Source: Nicotiana tabacum
Taxonomy: Eukaryota; Streptophyta; Magnoliopsida; Solanales; Solanaceae
Length of the DNA stretch: 64,000 bases
NCBI RefSeq assembly: GCF_000715075.1
Contig: NC_134084.1
Location: 98,498,411-98,562,410, forward strand
Reading direction: 5' to 3'
The translations under genes and the position numbers were made by a program. Each line of letters starts with the position of its first letter. Positions within the stretch are counted from its first letter, which is position 1. The notes beneath the pieces are model-generated. The model saw nothing but the letters and a program-made list of their open reading frames with translations, ran no database searches and was not told where the DNA came from. This document shows positions 24,385 through 36,820 of this stretch, one piece after another.

Positions 24385-26355
24385 GGAAAGGAAAATGGAT
24401 GATTTGAGCAGTATCAGAAAAGACAACACTACTATGGCAGAAAATGTTGAAACCTCAGATGGGGGATGTACTCTGGCACAGAATAAATTGGTCCTACATC
24501 TGGAACAGAAAATACTGGAGTTACAAGGAGAACTTGAGCATGTCTAGAACTTGGCAAACCTTTCCCTCATCTTAAATGTCCCTAATGTTAACTAATAAAA
24601 CCCAAACGCCCAAAACCCGGCACCTCCCTAAAACACACTGCCAAACCCTCCCACACCACATCAGTACACCATAACCCTCTATCGGTACCTACTCCTCAAC
24701 ACCACCATCACCATCCAACTCAATATCCACGAACCACCACTTACCACACTCCTCCGCAACCTACTCCTAATCCCCAAAACTCAACCAATGACCACCATTA
24801 TGCCCAGATTCCCGGATTCTACCAAAGCAATCCCATATATGTACTCCAAACCCCACGACAAACCCTATATATACCGGAATCCACCGAGAAAGAGCTGCTC
24901 ATAAAAATATGGCGAAAGAACTCAAGAAGCTCACTGGTAGAGTTCGAGTGTCAAAGGTGGCAAGGGCATTGAGGGTTTGAATTATGAGGACTTATGCATT
25001 CAACCAGATGTAGAACTGCCGGAGGGTTACAAACCTCTCAAGTTCGAAATGTTCGATGGAACTGGTAATCCGAAAGTACATCTAAAAACATACTGTGACA
25101 AACTTGTAGGGATTCGCAAAGATGAACGAATTCGTATGAAGCTGTTCATGAGAAGTCTTACCGAAGATGCTTTGTCTTGGTACATCAGTTAGAACCCAAA
25201 GAAGTGGGTTAATTGGGTGAGCATAGATTTCATGGATCGATTTAGGTTCAACACAGAAACGCACCAAACATTTTCTACATTCAAAATCTCAAGAGGAAAC
25301 CAATGGAAACCTTTGCGAGTATGCTACTCGATGGAGGTCCGAAGCTGCGAAAGTAAGGACGGAACTTGAAGAACAAATGGATAAGTTCTTCGCCAGAGCT
25401 CAAGACTCGCAATACTACGAAAGGCTGATGGTTATTGAAAACCATAAATTCTATGACATCATCAAACCCAGAGAAAGAATAGAAGAAGGGATCAAGAGCA
25501 GAATGGTGACAAATTTCGAAGCACTCCAGGACACAAATAAAACGTTGTAGTCCGGAGGTATCTCCAAGAAGAAAGAAGTGGGTGCAGTAATGGTAGCCCA
25601 AGGTCCGAAGTCTCCTCTCACATAACAAACACCTCCACCACAAACCATCCTTCACCCCCCAACTACCAACAACCTGCTGCCACCTACCACATTTATAACA
25701 CCCAACCCGCATATTACTACTTATCTCCACAGCCCACCAAAATTATCAAAAACCAAGACTAAATTTTGACCGCAGACCACCCAGACAATACACCCTGATT
25801 GCTGAACCCATAGACCAACTATACGAGAAACTGAAGGTTGCCAGTTACGTCACTCTCATTCCCGCTGTTGCTATGGAAAACTATTCTCAGTGGATTAACC
25901 CAAACAAGACATGTGCCTATCACTCAGGCATGAAGGGTCATACCATTGATAAAGGTCGCACTCTGAAGGACAATATCCACACATTAATCGACACTAAAGT
26001 CATACAGGCAAAGGAGGTTGAACCCAATGTTCGTAACAATCCTCTCCTGGATCACAGAGGTGACGGAGTGAATGTGATAGAGACTGATGAAGAATGGGAT
26101 CTGGAAGGGTCAAGTGGACTCATTCAGGAAGGGGATGAACCTAAAAAGTCTCCAGTCACTCTCATGCCCATCGTGGTACAAGTCGAGGTAACCACACCAC
26201 CATTGTTTGAAGTCGAGGTAGCCACACCCTTCACTGTGATGGTAGCACCACCCCATCTTACAAGTCTAAAGCTATACCATGGGATTATGTTGCGAAGCAA
26301 GAAGGAAAGGAAAAGCGAAAATGGAAGAAACAGGTGCAGCATAAGGCATGACTAG
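24385..26355 (+). pseudogene. Ogre-type gag (broken)
   Basis: Reading begins near MDDLSSIRKDNTTMAENV and passes a proline-rich linker with stops (24590-24900). It is then open at 24977-25192 through the capsid signature (FEMFDGTGNPKVHLKTYCDK, then MRSLTEDALSWYIS), the conserved retrotransposon gag core. After a stop and several frame changes (25193-25560) the frame returns at 25873 with CAYHSGMKGHTIDKGRTL. This knuckle-like motif has Gly where the last Cys is expected. The C-terminal part is acidic/proline-rich. It would form the particle shell if intact; multiple stops rule that out. Confidence 0.75.
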
Positions 26356-27016
26356 AACTGGTAGGGTTTATACACCCGAGCACTTGGGAGGAACAAGCAA
26401 ATAAGCTACATCTAAGTCGCATGTCATTGAGACTGGCCCTGACGACCTTTGGAGAAACGTGAAAGCAAGAGAATACTCTATGGTTGACCAGTTGAACAAA
26501 ACTCCCACTTAGATATCCATCTTATCACTGCTGCAAAACTCTGAAACACAAAAGAATGCCTTGATGAAAGTGCTGAGTGAAGCTTATGTACCCAGAAACA
26601 TCACTAGTGGAGAAATGGCCAATATGGTTAGGCATATACTGGAGAGCCACAAAATCACATTCATTAAGATGAGCTACCACCGGAAGGACTAAGTCACAAC
26701 AAGACACTACATATCACATTGTAATTTGAAGACAAATTCATCACCAAGGTATTGATAGATGGGGGCTCGAGTCTCAATATATGCCCACTGACTACTCTGA
26801 AGAGGCTGGGTAAAGATCTGCATGAGATACGAGCAGCAAGTATGAATGTGAAGGCATTTGATGGATCTCAGAGGGCCACAATTGGAGAGATCAACCTCAT
26901 CCTATAGATGGCCCCAACCTGGTTTGATGTTGAGTTTCAAGTGCTGGATATATCTGCTACCTATAATCTACTGTTGGGATGACCGTAGATACATGCCGTT
27001 GGGGCCGTAGCTTCAC
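26356..27016 (+). pseudogene. Ogre-type aspartic protease, N-terminal part
   Basis: The frame reads FEDKFITKVLIDGGSSLNIC at about 26725-26785. LIDGGSS is the active-site loop of retropepsins (D-[ST]-G-[AS] type, here with G for T/S). Further on, a degenerate 'LLG(R)P' segment near 26970 precedes the insertion at 27017. A stop replaces a codon near 26908 and another near 26984. The rest lies at 33753-34257. Confidence 0.7.
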
Positions 27017-27709
27017 TGTCACGACCCAAATCAGAGGGCCACGACGGGTACCCAGTGCCTATTCAACCAAGCGCCACGTACCTTATATTTTTATCTATAA
27101 GACTCGTCACGGGCCATGATAGGCCATAACTATATATATAATTAACAATAATAGAACTTAACTCACATATTTAATCCAAAAAAATTTATATAGATACATA
27201 GTGGTCGACAAGGCTGTTGAAATGTCATATCTAAATCTATACACAGGACACTGTCTGCAAAACCTCTAAAAAAACATAACCATAACATATAAGACGGGAC
27301 AGGGTCCCCAACATCATCATAAAATAAAGTAACATATATAGAACGTGACTCGGCAATACTCCAGGAAGATTTGGAGCTCACCAACCAAAATTTGATATCT
27401 GGAGGCAGCCTATAGTGGATGGTCCTCACCTCGCCTACCTACACCTGCGCAGCATGAAACACACTGCCCTAGAAGAAAAAAAGGGCATCAGTACAAAGAA
27501 TGTACCGAGTATGTAAGGCAACAATGAAACATAATAATAATAATAATAATAAAATACTATCTTGGGGAGAGGTAAGAGTCAACTTATAACTTCTGACTAG
27601 CCGTTGAGGGCTGTAACATATAGAATAAATCCCATCTCGTATATCTAAATAAAACTACAATAAAATAGTTCTAGTTACCTCATTTTCGTGACATTAACTA
27701 CCTACCTGA

Positions 27710-27960
27710 TCAGTGGCAACTGCCCGATAGACCGTAATGCGGTAGTAAATACATGACTGTCCGACTAACTGTAGCTCGGTGGTAAGTGAATATACATGAC
27801 TGCCCAACCGGTGGTAAATAATGATACATAACTGCCCAACCGGTGGTAACTGCACGACCGACCATAGAGCGGTGGTAAATAGATGACTACCCGACTGGCC
27901 GTAGCACGGTGGTAAATGAAGATGCATGACTGCCCAACCGGCCGTAGCTCGGTGGTAAAT
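27710..27960 (-). repeat. tandem array in LTR (CCGTAGCTCGGTGGTAAA units)
   Basis: Irregular units of about 30-50 bases share 'GACTGCCCAACCGG' and 'CGTAG(C/A)(T/A)CGGTGGTAAAT'. About six copies are readable. The partner LTR carries the same array at 32022-32285, so it predates the insertion. Confidence 0.8.
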
Positions 27961-28974
27961 TCATAAAGATACATGTACATGGATCACTATATTATAAACA
28001 TTAACATCTTTATCAACTACCTCAATAAAGAACTAACTACATACTTCGACATACTTAAATATCACTTTATTGACGTCTATGCTACACACCTCAGTGCTTT
28101 TACTAAGAAACATAGTTGAACTGAAACGTAACAGTGATTTTTAAGACAACTCCTAATTTTCCAGTTTTACTTTTTCAAAAACTTGATTCACATAATCATT
28201 ACTTGATAATGTTTTCCTTCTTAAAATATTAGCCAAAAGCAAGAAGAAAAATAGCCACTTCATATGGAGTGGTCGGAAACTAATCAAGCAAAAGCATACT
28301 AACGGAATCCCCGGTGGAATGAAATACGCTTATCAGTTCATTTCTAATTCTCCAAGAAATAGGCAACCTCTTATTTTCAACTAACCACTCACCCTATGTC
28401 CTGTGACTTCAACAACATTCCTAATCATATAGAACCTAAGACCCATAATTATGAGGATATTTATCTATTAATTTTATTACAATAATTTATGAAGTGAACC
28501 TATTAGTACCTCTATTTAAGTAATGAAGAAACTTGACGTTACTAGCACAGAAAAGACTACAGTTTGCAATAACAGCTAAAGTAGGAAGGTGAAGAACATC
28601 TAGACACGGGAGAATAAAAATATACACATCTCTAGCATTTCTACAAGTAGAGTAATTTATGAAAGTTGTGCATTTGTTCATTTCGTTTGTATCGTATAGA
28701 TCATGCTAAAAATAAAGAAGAGGTTGCACCATACTTGGAATTGTTTGGTTGCAAGAATTTTGTTTGAAAACCTATAGGAAATCTTCTAACGTTTTTGGAT
28801 TGTAGGAACTTAGTAGGAATTTTGTAAGAATTTTTGAGACTAAGGTTCTAAATCTCTCATCTGATTGTATAATTCCAAAATGCTAGAAATGAAATAATGT
28901 AACTAATACATAAGCTTGCCACTTAATGAAGAATGACAAAGAGTCATTCCTTTAGGGAGGGCTTGCTGCCACCT

Positions 28975-29002
28975 GGGTGTGGGGGTGGGGGTGGGGGAGG
29001 GG
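28975..29002 (+). other. potential G-quadruplex motif
   Basis: Four runs of four to five G at 28981-28985, 28987-28991, 28993-28997 and 28999-29002 are separated by single bases. The partner LTR has a shorter version near 33386-33402. Confidence 0.7.
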
Positions 29003-29396
29003 TTTTCTAATCTTATCCAATAATTAATTAACTAGGTAATATCCTGCTACTTCTTAATTAACCAATTACCCACATAATTAAGAATTATCTCAAATTACTT
29101 AAAATTTTACTAATTTTTAATATGCTCTATACATCATACAATCGTGGTCATATGGTACCTTGCATGGTACTAGTCCATAAGTATCGGGTATTATCGCTTG
29201 ACCCATAGTTTATCCCAATTCGACAACCTTCAACGAAACTCATTTTCTTTAATTTGTGTATCATTTCCTTCGTGGCACATACTTATTGCATGGTATAAAT
29301 AGCGTAAATATGCTAATATCAAGGTAATCTCATCCCCGAGTTTATGTTAATTTACTGAAGACGAAACTTTATTGTATAAAAATACGAGATGTAACA

Positions 29397-29411
29397 TCCC
29401 TCCCCCTTAGA
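29397..29411 (-). other. polypurine tract of the gag-only element
   Basis: On the minus strand TAAGGGGGAGGGA precedes the LTR start TGTTACATC. The conserved GACGAATGTTTC phrase lies just upstream of it. Confidence 0.8.
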
Positions 29412-29737
29412 AACATTCGTCTTCGAATGTTTAAACTTGCAAGATATACATACATACCCATCTATTATAAATGTATATATCTTCCTAGGCTATACTCTAA
29501 TGAAACAAATATCAGGCTGTCACGGGGACAGGACGTCGTTCCTCCCTAAAACTACTTCCTAATCCATTCGTCACCTACAATTCTATTAATCTATCTTCTA
29601 GGCGCTGACACTTACTAGTCGTAATCTTAATAACCGGGTCCATGCTTTGCTTTCAAGCTAGCCTTGGTTTCCCTTAACCCTTAAGACGTAATTCCAACTC
29701 AATCTTATATTAATCATATTAACTGGACAATCTACAT

Positions 29738-31134
29738 TAATAAGATCGAACATTACCCATAGTAACAGTACCTAACATATCATTTAGTGTAGCCTCTGGA
29801 TCCTGATGACCTGCCAATGCATATATGCAGTTCTGACTACCACCGAAGTTAGATGTTCCACTAGTGCCTCTACCTCTACCAGCTGATACTTGCAGGCCTC
29901 ACTCTTGAGGGCGTACTGAAGAGGAGGAGACTGTTATAGATCTGGTGGGCTGAACCATCCAGCTTCTATCATTTATAGGACAATCTCTCATGTAATGACT
30001 AGGGTCTCCACAGATATAGCATACATTAGATCCCTAACAACATTGTCCAGAATGAGCTCTACTGCATTGATTGCACCGCACAGGGGGTGCCTTCATTTGT
30101 GCTGAATCCCTCCGATTCTAAAATCCCAAATTTCTCGAAACCTGACCTGACTCAGAATAGACAGATCCATCATAATACGACTTCTGTAACTGCCGAACAC
30201 TTTCAACAGGGTATGGTGACATAAGATCGCCTTAAAAATCCTTAGGTCGTCTAGCAAACCTAGCCATCTTACAGTGACCCTCATCACGATTCTCGTATTG
30301 CTGTCATTTCCGATCCTCCAAAGTCTGAGGATGAGCCTAGATGCGGGAAATATCCATACCATCGAGCAGAGCGGCCATAGAGCATTCATTAATCAGGTGC
30401 GGCCCAAGTCCTACCACAAACCGATGTACTCGATCACTCATTTCAGCCACAATCGAGGGGCATACCTTTCCAAGGAATCCGACTGGAGGCTATACTCCCG
30501 CATACTCATATCCCCTTGTTTAAGATCCAAGAACCTATCTACCCTTGCCTAACGAATCTCTTCCGGCAAGTAATAACCCAAGAAAGCCCTTGAGAACTCT
30601 TCCCGTACCGCTGGAGATGCATTTGCCCCTCTAGACAATTCCCAAGTTTCATACCACTAAACTGCAACATCCCGTAATCGGTAAGAGGCCAACTCTACTG
30701 ACTCAGTGTCTGATGCGTGCATCACCCTCAAAGTTCTTTGCATCCTATCAATAAAGTTTTGTGGGTCCTTATCCTTGTTGGATCTGGTAAACACTGGAGG
30801 CTCCAGGTTGATGAAGTCTTGAACTCTCGTGCTAATAACCCTATTAATGTGTCCAACACCTGTACCTACCTGGCGTTGAGCCTGAGCGGCTACAATCTAG
30901 TCAACAACCATACTGCAGTCTACATATACATATCCTTATCCTGAAAAATAGGTGGAGGTACTGGGTTCCTCCCCATCTCCTCGGGTGCTGGCGAAATTGG
31001 AGAACTATGTGAGGGTGTCGTATTTCCCCTCGGGGCTCACTCTGGCCCTCACTAGACATTGGTACTCTACTCATGCCCTCATCTGCCACTAATTTACCCT
31101 TCTGACTAGCCGCAACTTTCCTGGTCATAAGCAT
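29738..31134 (-). pseudogene. gag with CCHC zinc knuckle (chromovirus type)
   Basis: An ATG at 31134 (or 31128) begins MLMTRKVAASQKGK. The frame is broken several times, but the homologous order is clear: a proline/serine-rich N-terminus, a capsid-like middle (FVVGLGPHLINECSMAAL, TLEDRKRQQYENR), and a perfect C-x2-C-x4-H-x4-C knuckle, CYICGDPSHYMRDC, at 29980-30021. It ends at a stop at 29738-29740, shortly before protease would begin. This is the only coding information in its element. Its protein would bind and package RNA, but stops make the copy non-functional. Confidence 0.8.
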
Positions 31135-31331
31135 TGCTGCATATATAAAACAAGGCAAAGGTCAAGGGCTTTATTCCCTATGACTTTTCTCTATTGCACG
31201 ATCTAATATCAAGAAGGAAGGGTAACGGGTCCCTAAATGCCTTGTAGTTTCTTGTTTATACAACGTGGTGCAACACATTTATAAACAAGACTTTACTAGA
31301 CACGGCTTGCAGACAACCCTAGGACAGAACT

Positions 31332-31343
31332 GCTCTGATACCA
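31332..31343 (-). other. primer-binding site (Met-initiator type)
   Basis: The minus strand reads TGGTATCAGAGC, an exact match to the initiator-Met site, three bases inside the LTR. Confidence 0.9.
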
Positions 31344-31346
31344 CTT

Positions 31347-33752
31347 TGTCACGATCCAAATCAGAGGGCCACGACGGGCACCCGGTGCCTATTAAATCGA
31401 GCGCCACTTACCTTATCTTTTTGTTTATATAATACTCGTCACGGGACATGATAGGCCACAACTATATATATAATTAACAATATTAGAACTTAACTCACAT
31501 ATTTAATCCAAAAAGATTTATATAGATACATAAAGGTCGACAAGGCCGTTGAAATGCCATACCTAAAGCTATACACAAGACACTGTCTGCAAAACCTCTA
31601 AGAAAACATAACCATAACATATAATATGGGACAAGGTCCCCAACATCCTCATAAAACAAAGTAACATATATAGAACATAACTCTGCAATATTCCAAGAAG
31701 ATTTGGAGCTCACCAACCAAAAACTGATATCTGGAGGCAGCCTACAATTGATGGTCCTCACCTTGCCTAACTATACCTACACGACATGAAACACAACACC
31801 CCAAAAGAAAAAAGGGCGTCTGTAAAAAGAATGTACCGAGTATGTAAGGCAGCAATGAAACATAATAATAATAAAATACTATCTTGGGGAGAGATAAAAG
31901 TCAACTTATAACTTCTGACTTGCCGCTGAGATCCGTAACATATAGAATAAATTCCATCTCGTATATATAAATAAAACTACAATATAATAGTTCTAATTAC
32001 CTCATTTTCGTGATGTTAACTGCCCAACTGATCTATGGTAACTGCCCAACCGACCGTAACGCGATGGTAAATACATGACTGTCTGACCGACTGTAGCTCG
32101 GTGGTAAATGAATATACATGACTGCCCAACCGGTGGTAAATAATGATACATAACTGCCCAACCGGTGGTAACTACCCAACCGGTCATAACTCGATGGTAA
32201 ATAGATGGCTGCCCGACCGGCCGTAGCACGGTGGTAAATGAAGATGCACAACTGCCCAACCGGCCGTAGCTTGGTAGTAAATGCATGTAGATGCATGTAC
32301 ATGTATCATTATATTATAAACATTAACATCTTTATCAACTACCTCAATAAATAACTAGCTACATGCTTTGACATGCTTGAATATCACTTTATTGACATCT
32401 AGGCTACACACCTGGGTGCTTTTACTAAGAAACATAGTTGAACTGATCGTAACCGTGATTTTTAAGATAACGCCTAATTTTCAAGTTTTACTTTCTCAAA
32501 AACTTGATTCACATAATCATTGCTTGATAATTTTTTCCTTCTTAAAATATTAGCCAAAAGCAAGAAGAAAAATAGCCACTTCATATGGAGTGGTCGGAAA
32601 CTAATCAAGCAAAATCATACTAACGGAATCCCTGATGGCATGAAGTACGCTTATCAGTTCATTTCTAATTCTCCAAGAAATAGGCAACCTCTTATTTTCA
32701 ACTAACCACTCATCCTTTGTCCTGTGACTTCAACAGCATTCCTTATCACATAGAACCTAAGACCCATAATTATGAGGATATTAATCTATTAATTCCATTA
32801 CAATAATTTATGAAGTGAACCTATTAGTACCTCTATTTAAGTAATGAAGAAACATGACGTTACTAGCACAGAAAAGACTGCAGTTTGCAATAACAGCTAA
32901 AGTAGGAAGGTGAAGCACATCTGGACATGGGAGAATAAGAATATACACATCTCTAGAATTTCTATGAATAGAATAATTTATGGAAGTTGTGTATTTGCTC
33001 GTTTCATTTGTGTCGTATAGATCATGCTAATAAGAAAGAAGGGATAGCCTTAACATACCTGGAGTAGGAAAAAAATCCGTATGATATTCTTGGAAGAGGT
33101 TGCACCATACTCCTTTAGTACCTCAAAATTTTACGTTGCTAAATCTTGTTGGAATTGTTTGGTTGCAAGAATTTTGTTTGAAAACCTATAGGAAATCTTC
33201 TAATGTTTTTGGGTTGTAGGAACTTAGTAGGAATTTTGTAAGAATTTTTGAGACTAAGGTTCTAATTCTCTCACTGATTGTAGAATTCTAAAATACTAGA
33301 AATTAAATAGTGTAAATAGTACATAAGCTTGCCACCTAATGAAGAATGACAAAGAGTCATTGCTTTAGGGAGCGCTTGCTGCCATGTGGGGTGGGGGAGG
33401 GGCAACTAGGTAATATCCCGCTACCCGATAATTAACTAATTACCTGCATAATTAAGAATTATCTCAAATTACTTAAAATTTTAATTATTTTTAATACACT
33501 CTATACATCATACAATTGTGGTCATATGGTACCTTGCATGATACTAGTCCATAAGTATCGGGTATTATCGCTTGACTCATAGTTTATCCCAATTCGACAA
33601 CCTTCAATGAAACTCATTTTCTTTAATTCGTGTACCCTTTCCTTCATGGAACTTACTTATTGCTTGGTATAAATAGCATAAATATGCTAACATCAAGGTA
33701 ATCTCATCCCCGAGTTTATGTTAATTTACTGAAGACAAAACTTTAACGTATA
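31347..33752 (-). repeat. 5' LTR (element orientation) of the gag-only element
   Basis: Begins TGTCACGATCC and is collinear with 27017-29396. It keeps about 80-90 bases near 33030-33130 that the partner lacks, but has lost part of the G-rich block and its final ~10 bases. The right boundary is accurate to about ten bases. Confidence 0.85.
32022..32285 (-). repeat. tandem array in partner LTR
   Basis: Second copy of the GCCCAACCGG / CGGTGGTAAAT array described at 27710-27960. It generates the repetitive minus-strand ORFs at 32002-32302. Confidence 0.8.
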
Positions 33753-34257
33753 ATAATCTGAACTCTGCATCAGGCTGTGATATTTGAATGGAACCATCAA
33801 GAATTGATCTTCCATGGATACGGGAGTAATCCCATTTATAGCAATCAGACTGTTCCAGTCATCGAGAACAAGAGGAAGCTTGGTGGATAAATATACCATC
33901 GCCCGTTAACCCAATTGAAAAAGACAAATGGTGGAGCAACAATATAGAAAACATATTGCTATGGACATTATATGAGCTTCGCAAGGGTCTTGGCAAGAAT
34001 CTCCAAGGGATCACCAAACCGGTACAGCTAATACGTCATAGTGCAACTTTCGGGCTTGGGTATGAATACACTTGGCAATAGTACCAGGATTGGTCACCAC
34101 ATTGCATGGTCATTATTATCCGCTAGAACAACCAGTACAATATTTGCACCAGACATTTCATCAAGCTGACATAATGTGGGGGTCTGAAGAAGATGAAGCT
34201 TTAGTTGGCATAAGGAAGTTGTTTCTGGATATGAAGACATGGATTGCAGTGCGATAG
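33753..34257 (+). pseudogene. Ogre-type protease C-terminal part and linker
   Basis: Removing the inserted element places TLHQAVIFEWNHQELIFHG directly after the protease frame ending VAS at 27016. Further text (PIYSNQTVPVIE, then a linker with FGLGYEYTWQ) matches the protease-RT linker of this family as I remember it. Stops are frequent. Confidence 0.6.
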
Positions 34258-34570
34258 TTGAGGAGGAGGAGGAAGACCTTACTATTCAGATTATGGAGAA
34301 AGGAGCTGTTCTCAAGAACTGGACTGCTGCACCATCGCGGGCCCGTCGAGTTCCTGGATATCCTGTAAATTAGCATCAATTATTTTTAAAGCAATTTTAT
34401 GAGCATCTAAGATATTTTCAGTATTTTATTTTGAACGTATTTTGTTTGAAATAATTGCTCGAATCATCGAGTTGTACTTGTTTAACGTTTTCAAGATTTT
34501 ATCAATGTATTGCTATTTTTAGTATTTATTATTATTCTTTACATTTTTATCTCTACAACGTTATTATTAC
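34258..34570 (+). other. AT-rich linker between protease and RT; possible old intron
   Basis: Ogre-type elements are known to carry an intron between protease and RT. Here a very AT-rich stretch starts near a donor-like CCTGTAAAT (GT at 34365) and contains TATTTTTAG ending at 34522. The sites are weak, and the frame opened at 34455 reads through without splicing. The intron is only a suggestion. Confidence 0.3.
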
Positions 34571-35700
34571 TTATCCCGATGAACCTATGACTGTGACACA
34601 TAATGAGACAACGCAACATAAGGATAGTGATTCCGAGGATCTGGAAGATGATATAATACCGGAGGAAATTGTTAGAGAAGTGGAAAACTTTGAAAACAAG
34701 CCTAAGTCTAATTTGGACGAGACTGAGACAATTAAATTAGGGGATTACGAAACAGTCAAGGAAACATGTATAAGCATCCATCTATCACTGTAAGAAAAGG
34801 AAAAAGACATCTAGTTCCTGAAAGAGTATGAAGATATTTTTGCATAGTCCTAAGATGATATGACAGGTTTGAGAACATCCATAGTGGCTCACAAGCTACC
34901 TACCAATCTCATGTGTCCACTTGTAAAACAGAAACTCAGAAAATTCAAGTTAGATATAAGTTTGAAAATAAAAGAGGAAGTCACTAAGCAAATCAGAGCC
35001 AAATTTCTCAAAGTGGTTGAATATCTGATTTGGTTGGACAACATCGTGCCAGTCCCGAAGAAAGACGGGAAAGTTAGAGTGTGTGTCGATTATCAGGATT
35101 TAAACAGAGCGAGTCCCAAAAATTGATTTCCCATTGCCAATATACACATACTGATCAATAATTGCGCCAAACATGAACTCCAGTCTTTTGCTGATTGCTT
35201 TGCGGGGTATCATCAGATCTGGATGGGTGAAGAGGATGCCGAAAAGATAGCATTTATCACACTATAGGGGATGTACTGCTCTAAAATGATATCGTTTGGC
35301 CTGAAGAATGCTGGAGCCACTTACATGAGAGCTATGACAACTTTTTTCCATGACATGATACATACGGAAATAGAGGTGTACGTGGATGATGTCATTATCA
35401 TATCCAGAAGAAACACAGATCATATAGCAGATTTGAGGAAGATCTTCGATCGGCTTCGAAGATACAATCTAAAATTGAATCCCGCAAAGTGTGCCTTCGG
35501 AGTCCCCGCCGGAAATTGCTAGGATTCATCGTCAGCAGCTAAGGGATTGAATTGGACCTATCAAAGGTCAAAGCTATCCAGGACTTGCCACCTCCGAAGA
35601 ACAAGAAAGATGTGATGAGTTTCTTAGGGTGTCTCAACTACATCAGTCGTTTGATAGCACAATCAACTGTGATCTGTGAAACGATTTTCAAAATGTTAAA
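34571..35700 (+). pseudogene. Ogre-type reverse transcriptase
   Basis: Open blocks read EPMTVTHNETTQHKDSDSED (acidic linker), then VPVPKKDGKVRVCVDYQDLN (RT domain 1-2, 35046-35106), a broken stretch, and MISFGLKNAGATYMRAMTTF (35289-35348). Next comes YVDDV at 35379-35393, the catalytic box with both Asp present. KCAFGVP at 35491 follows, then the thumb/connection (KAIQDLPPPKNKKDVMSFL-like). At least three frame changes (near 35125, 35270, 35523) and a stop kill the gene. Confidence 0.8.
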
Positions 35701-36120
35701 GAAAGATGCTGCAACAAGCTAGACTGGAGAATGCAGGAAAGCTTTCGACAAAATTAAGGAGTATTTAGCTAAACCACCTGTTCTGGTCCCACCGGAACCA
35801 GGGAGACCTTTGCTGCTTTATTTGTCCGTACTAGATGGGGCTTTTGGTTGTGTTCTGGACAACACGATAAGACGGGAAGAAATGAGCAGGCCATATATTA
35901 TCTGAGTAAGAAATTCACACCCAATGAAGCTCGGTACTATTTGCTGGAGCGCACTTTCTGCGCTTTGACATGGATAAGTCAAAAGTTGAGGCACTACTTC
36001 TGTGCCTATGCCACATATCTCATATCAAGGATGGATCCTCTGAAATACATCTTCCAAAAATCCATACCTACTGGAAAGTTAGCAAAATGGAAGATATTAC
36101 TATGTAACTTAGAAGGCGGT
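35701..36120 (+). pseudogene. Ogre-type RNase H (first, gypsy type)
   Basis: Text such as PPVLVPPEPGRPLLLYLSVL (35776-35835), then AIYYLSKKFTPNEARYYLLE and LRHYFCAYATYLISRMDPL (35890-36045) is the classical gypsy RNase H following RT. The catalytic Asp expected after the first block reads within 'LSVLDGAFG'. A stop near 35720 and a frameshift near 35850 break it. Confidence 0.75.
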
Positions 36121-36820
36121 CAAGGGGCAAGCGTTGGCGGACCATTTGGCAGAATACCCTGTAGACGGAAAATACGAACCATTGAAAATATATTTTCCCA
36201 ATGAGAAGGTATCGTTTATGAGAGAAGATATCACTGAAGCATACGATGGTCAGAGAATGTTCTTCGATAGAGCTGCAAACTTCAAAGGAGTGGGTATCAG
36301 AGCTGTCTTAGTGTCAGAAATAGGCCTTCACTATCTGGTATCCGCAAAACTCAGGTTTCCATATACCAACAATAGGGAAAAATATAAGGCTTGCATCTTG
36401 GGACTCAGGTTGGCCATTGACATGAATGTTCAGGAATTGCTGGTGATTGGAGATTCCGACCTTTTGGTGCATCAGGTTTTAGGAGAATGGGCTACAAAGT
36501 ACACCAAGATATTACCATATCTGTACTTCGTGCAAGAGTTGATCAAGAGGTTCATGAAGATAGAATTCAAACATGTTCTGAGAATTCAGAATGAGTTCGT
36601 AGATGAATTGGCCACTTTATCTTCCATGATACAACACCCAGACAAGAATTTCATCGATCATATCCCAATAAGAATTCATAAGCAACTAGCTTATTGTGCT
36701 TATGTTGAAGAAGAAAGTGATGGAAATCCATGGTTCCATGACATCAAAGAATACTTGGTAAAAAGGGAGTGTACCCAGAGCACACAACTCATACTCAAAA
36801 ATGCACACTCCGAAGGTTAG
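36121..36820 (+). pseudogene. Ogre-type second (archaeal-type) RNase H and tether
   Basis: This 228-codon frame is the second RNase H typical of Tat-group elements. MFFDRAANFKGVGIRAVLVS carries the first Asp, and VIGDSDLLVHQVLGEW carries the later Asp. The catalytic Glu of the usual EYEA box is changed: the frame reads KYKACILGLRLA, so the copy would be inactive even without other damage. The C-terminal half (VEEESDGNPWFHDIKEYL) is the connection to integrase. It is open over its full length, rare in this element. Confidence 0.8.

Larger units (their letters stand above)
27017..29396 (-). repeat. 3' LTR (element orientation) of the gag-only element
   Basis: The 2380-base LTR begins TGTCACGACCC on the plus strand and ends GATGTAACA. 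It holds a tandem array (27710-27960), a TAA run (27532-27551) and a run of four G-blocks (28981-29002). Confidence 0.9.
27017..33752 (-). mobile_element. gag-only LTR retrotransposon (chromovirus-derived, non-autonomous)
   Basis: LTRs 27017-29396 and 31347-about 33752 flank only 1.95 kb. Orientation is minus: the primer site (GGTATCAGAGC, reverse at 31332-31343) lies next to the right LTR and the polypurine tract next to the left. The internal part holds a broken gag with a CCHC knuckle and stops just after it; protease, RT, RNase H and integrase are absent. The element sits inside the Ogre-type protease gene, whose frame reads VAS on the left and TLHQAV on the right. The right LTR lacks the expected last ~10 bases (GATGTAACA), so a clean target duplication is not visible. 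Confidence 0.85.

Noticed and set aside
27694..27980. Repetitive minus-strand ORFs with TTELRPVGQS units
   Set aside because: Products of the LTR tandem array; the same frames recur in the partner LTR at 32002-32302.
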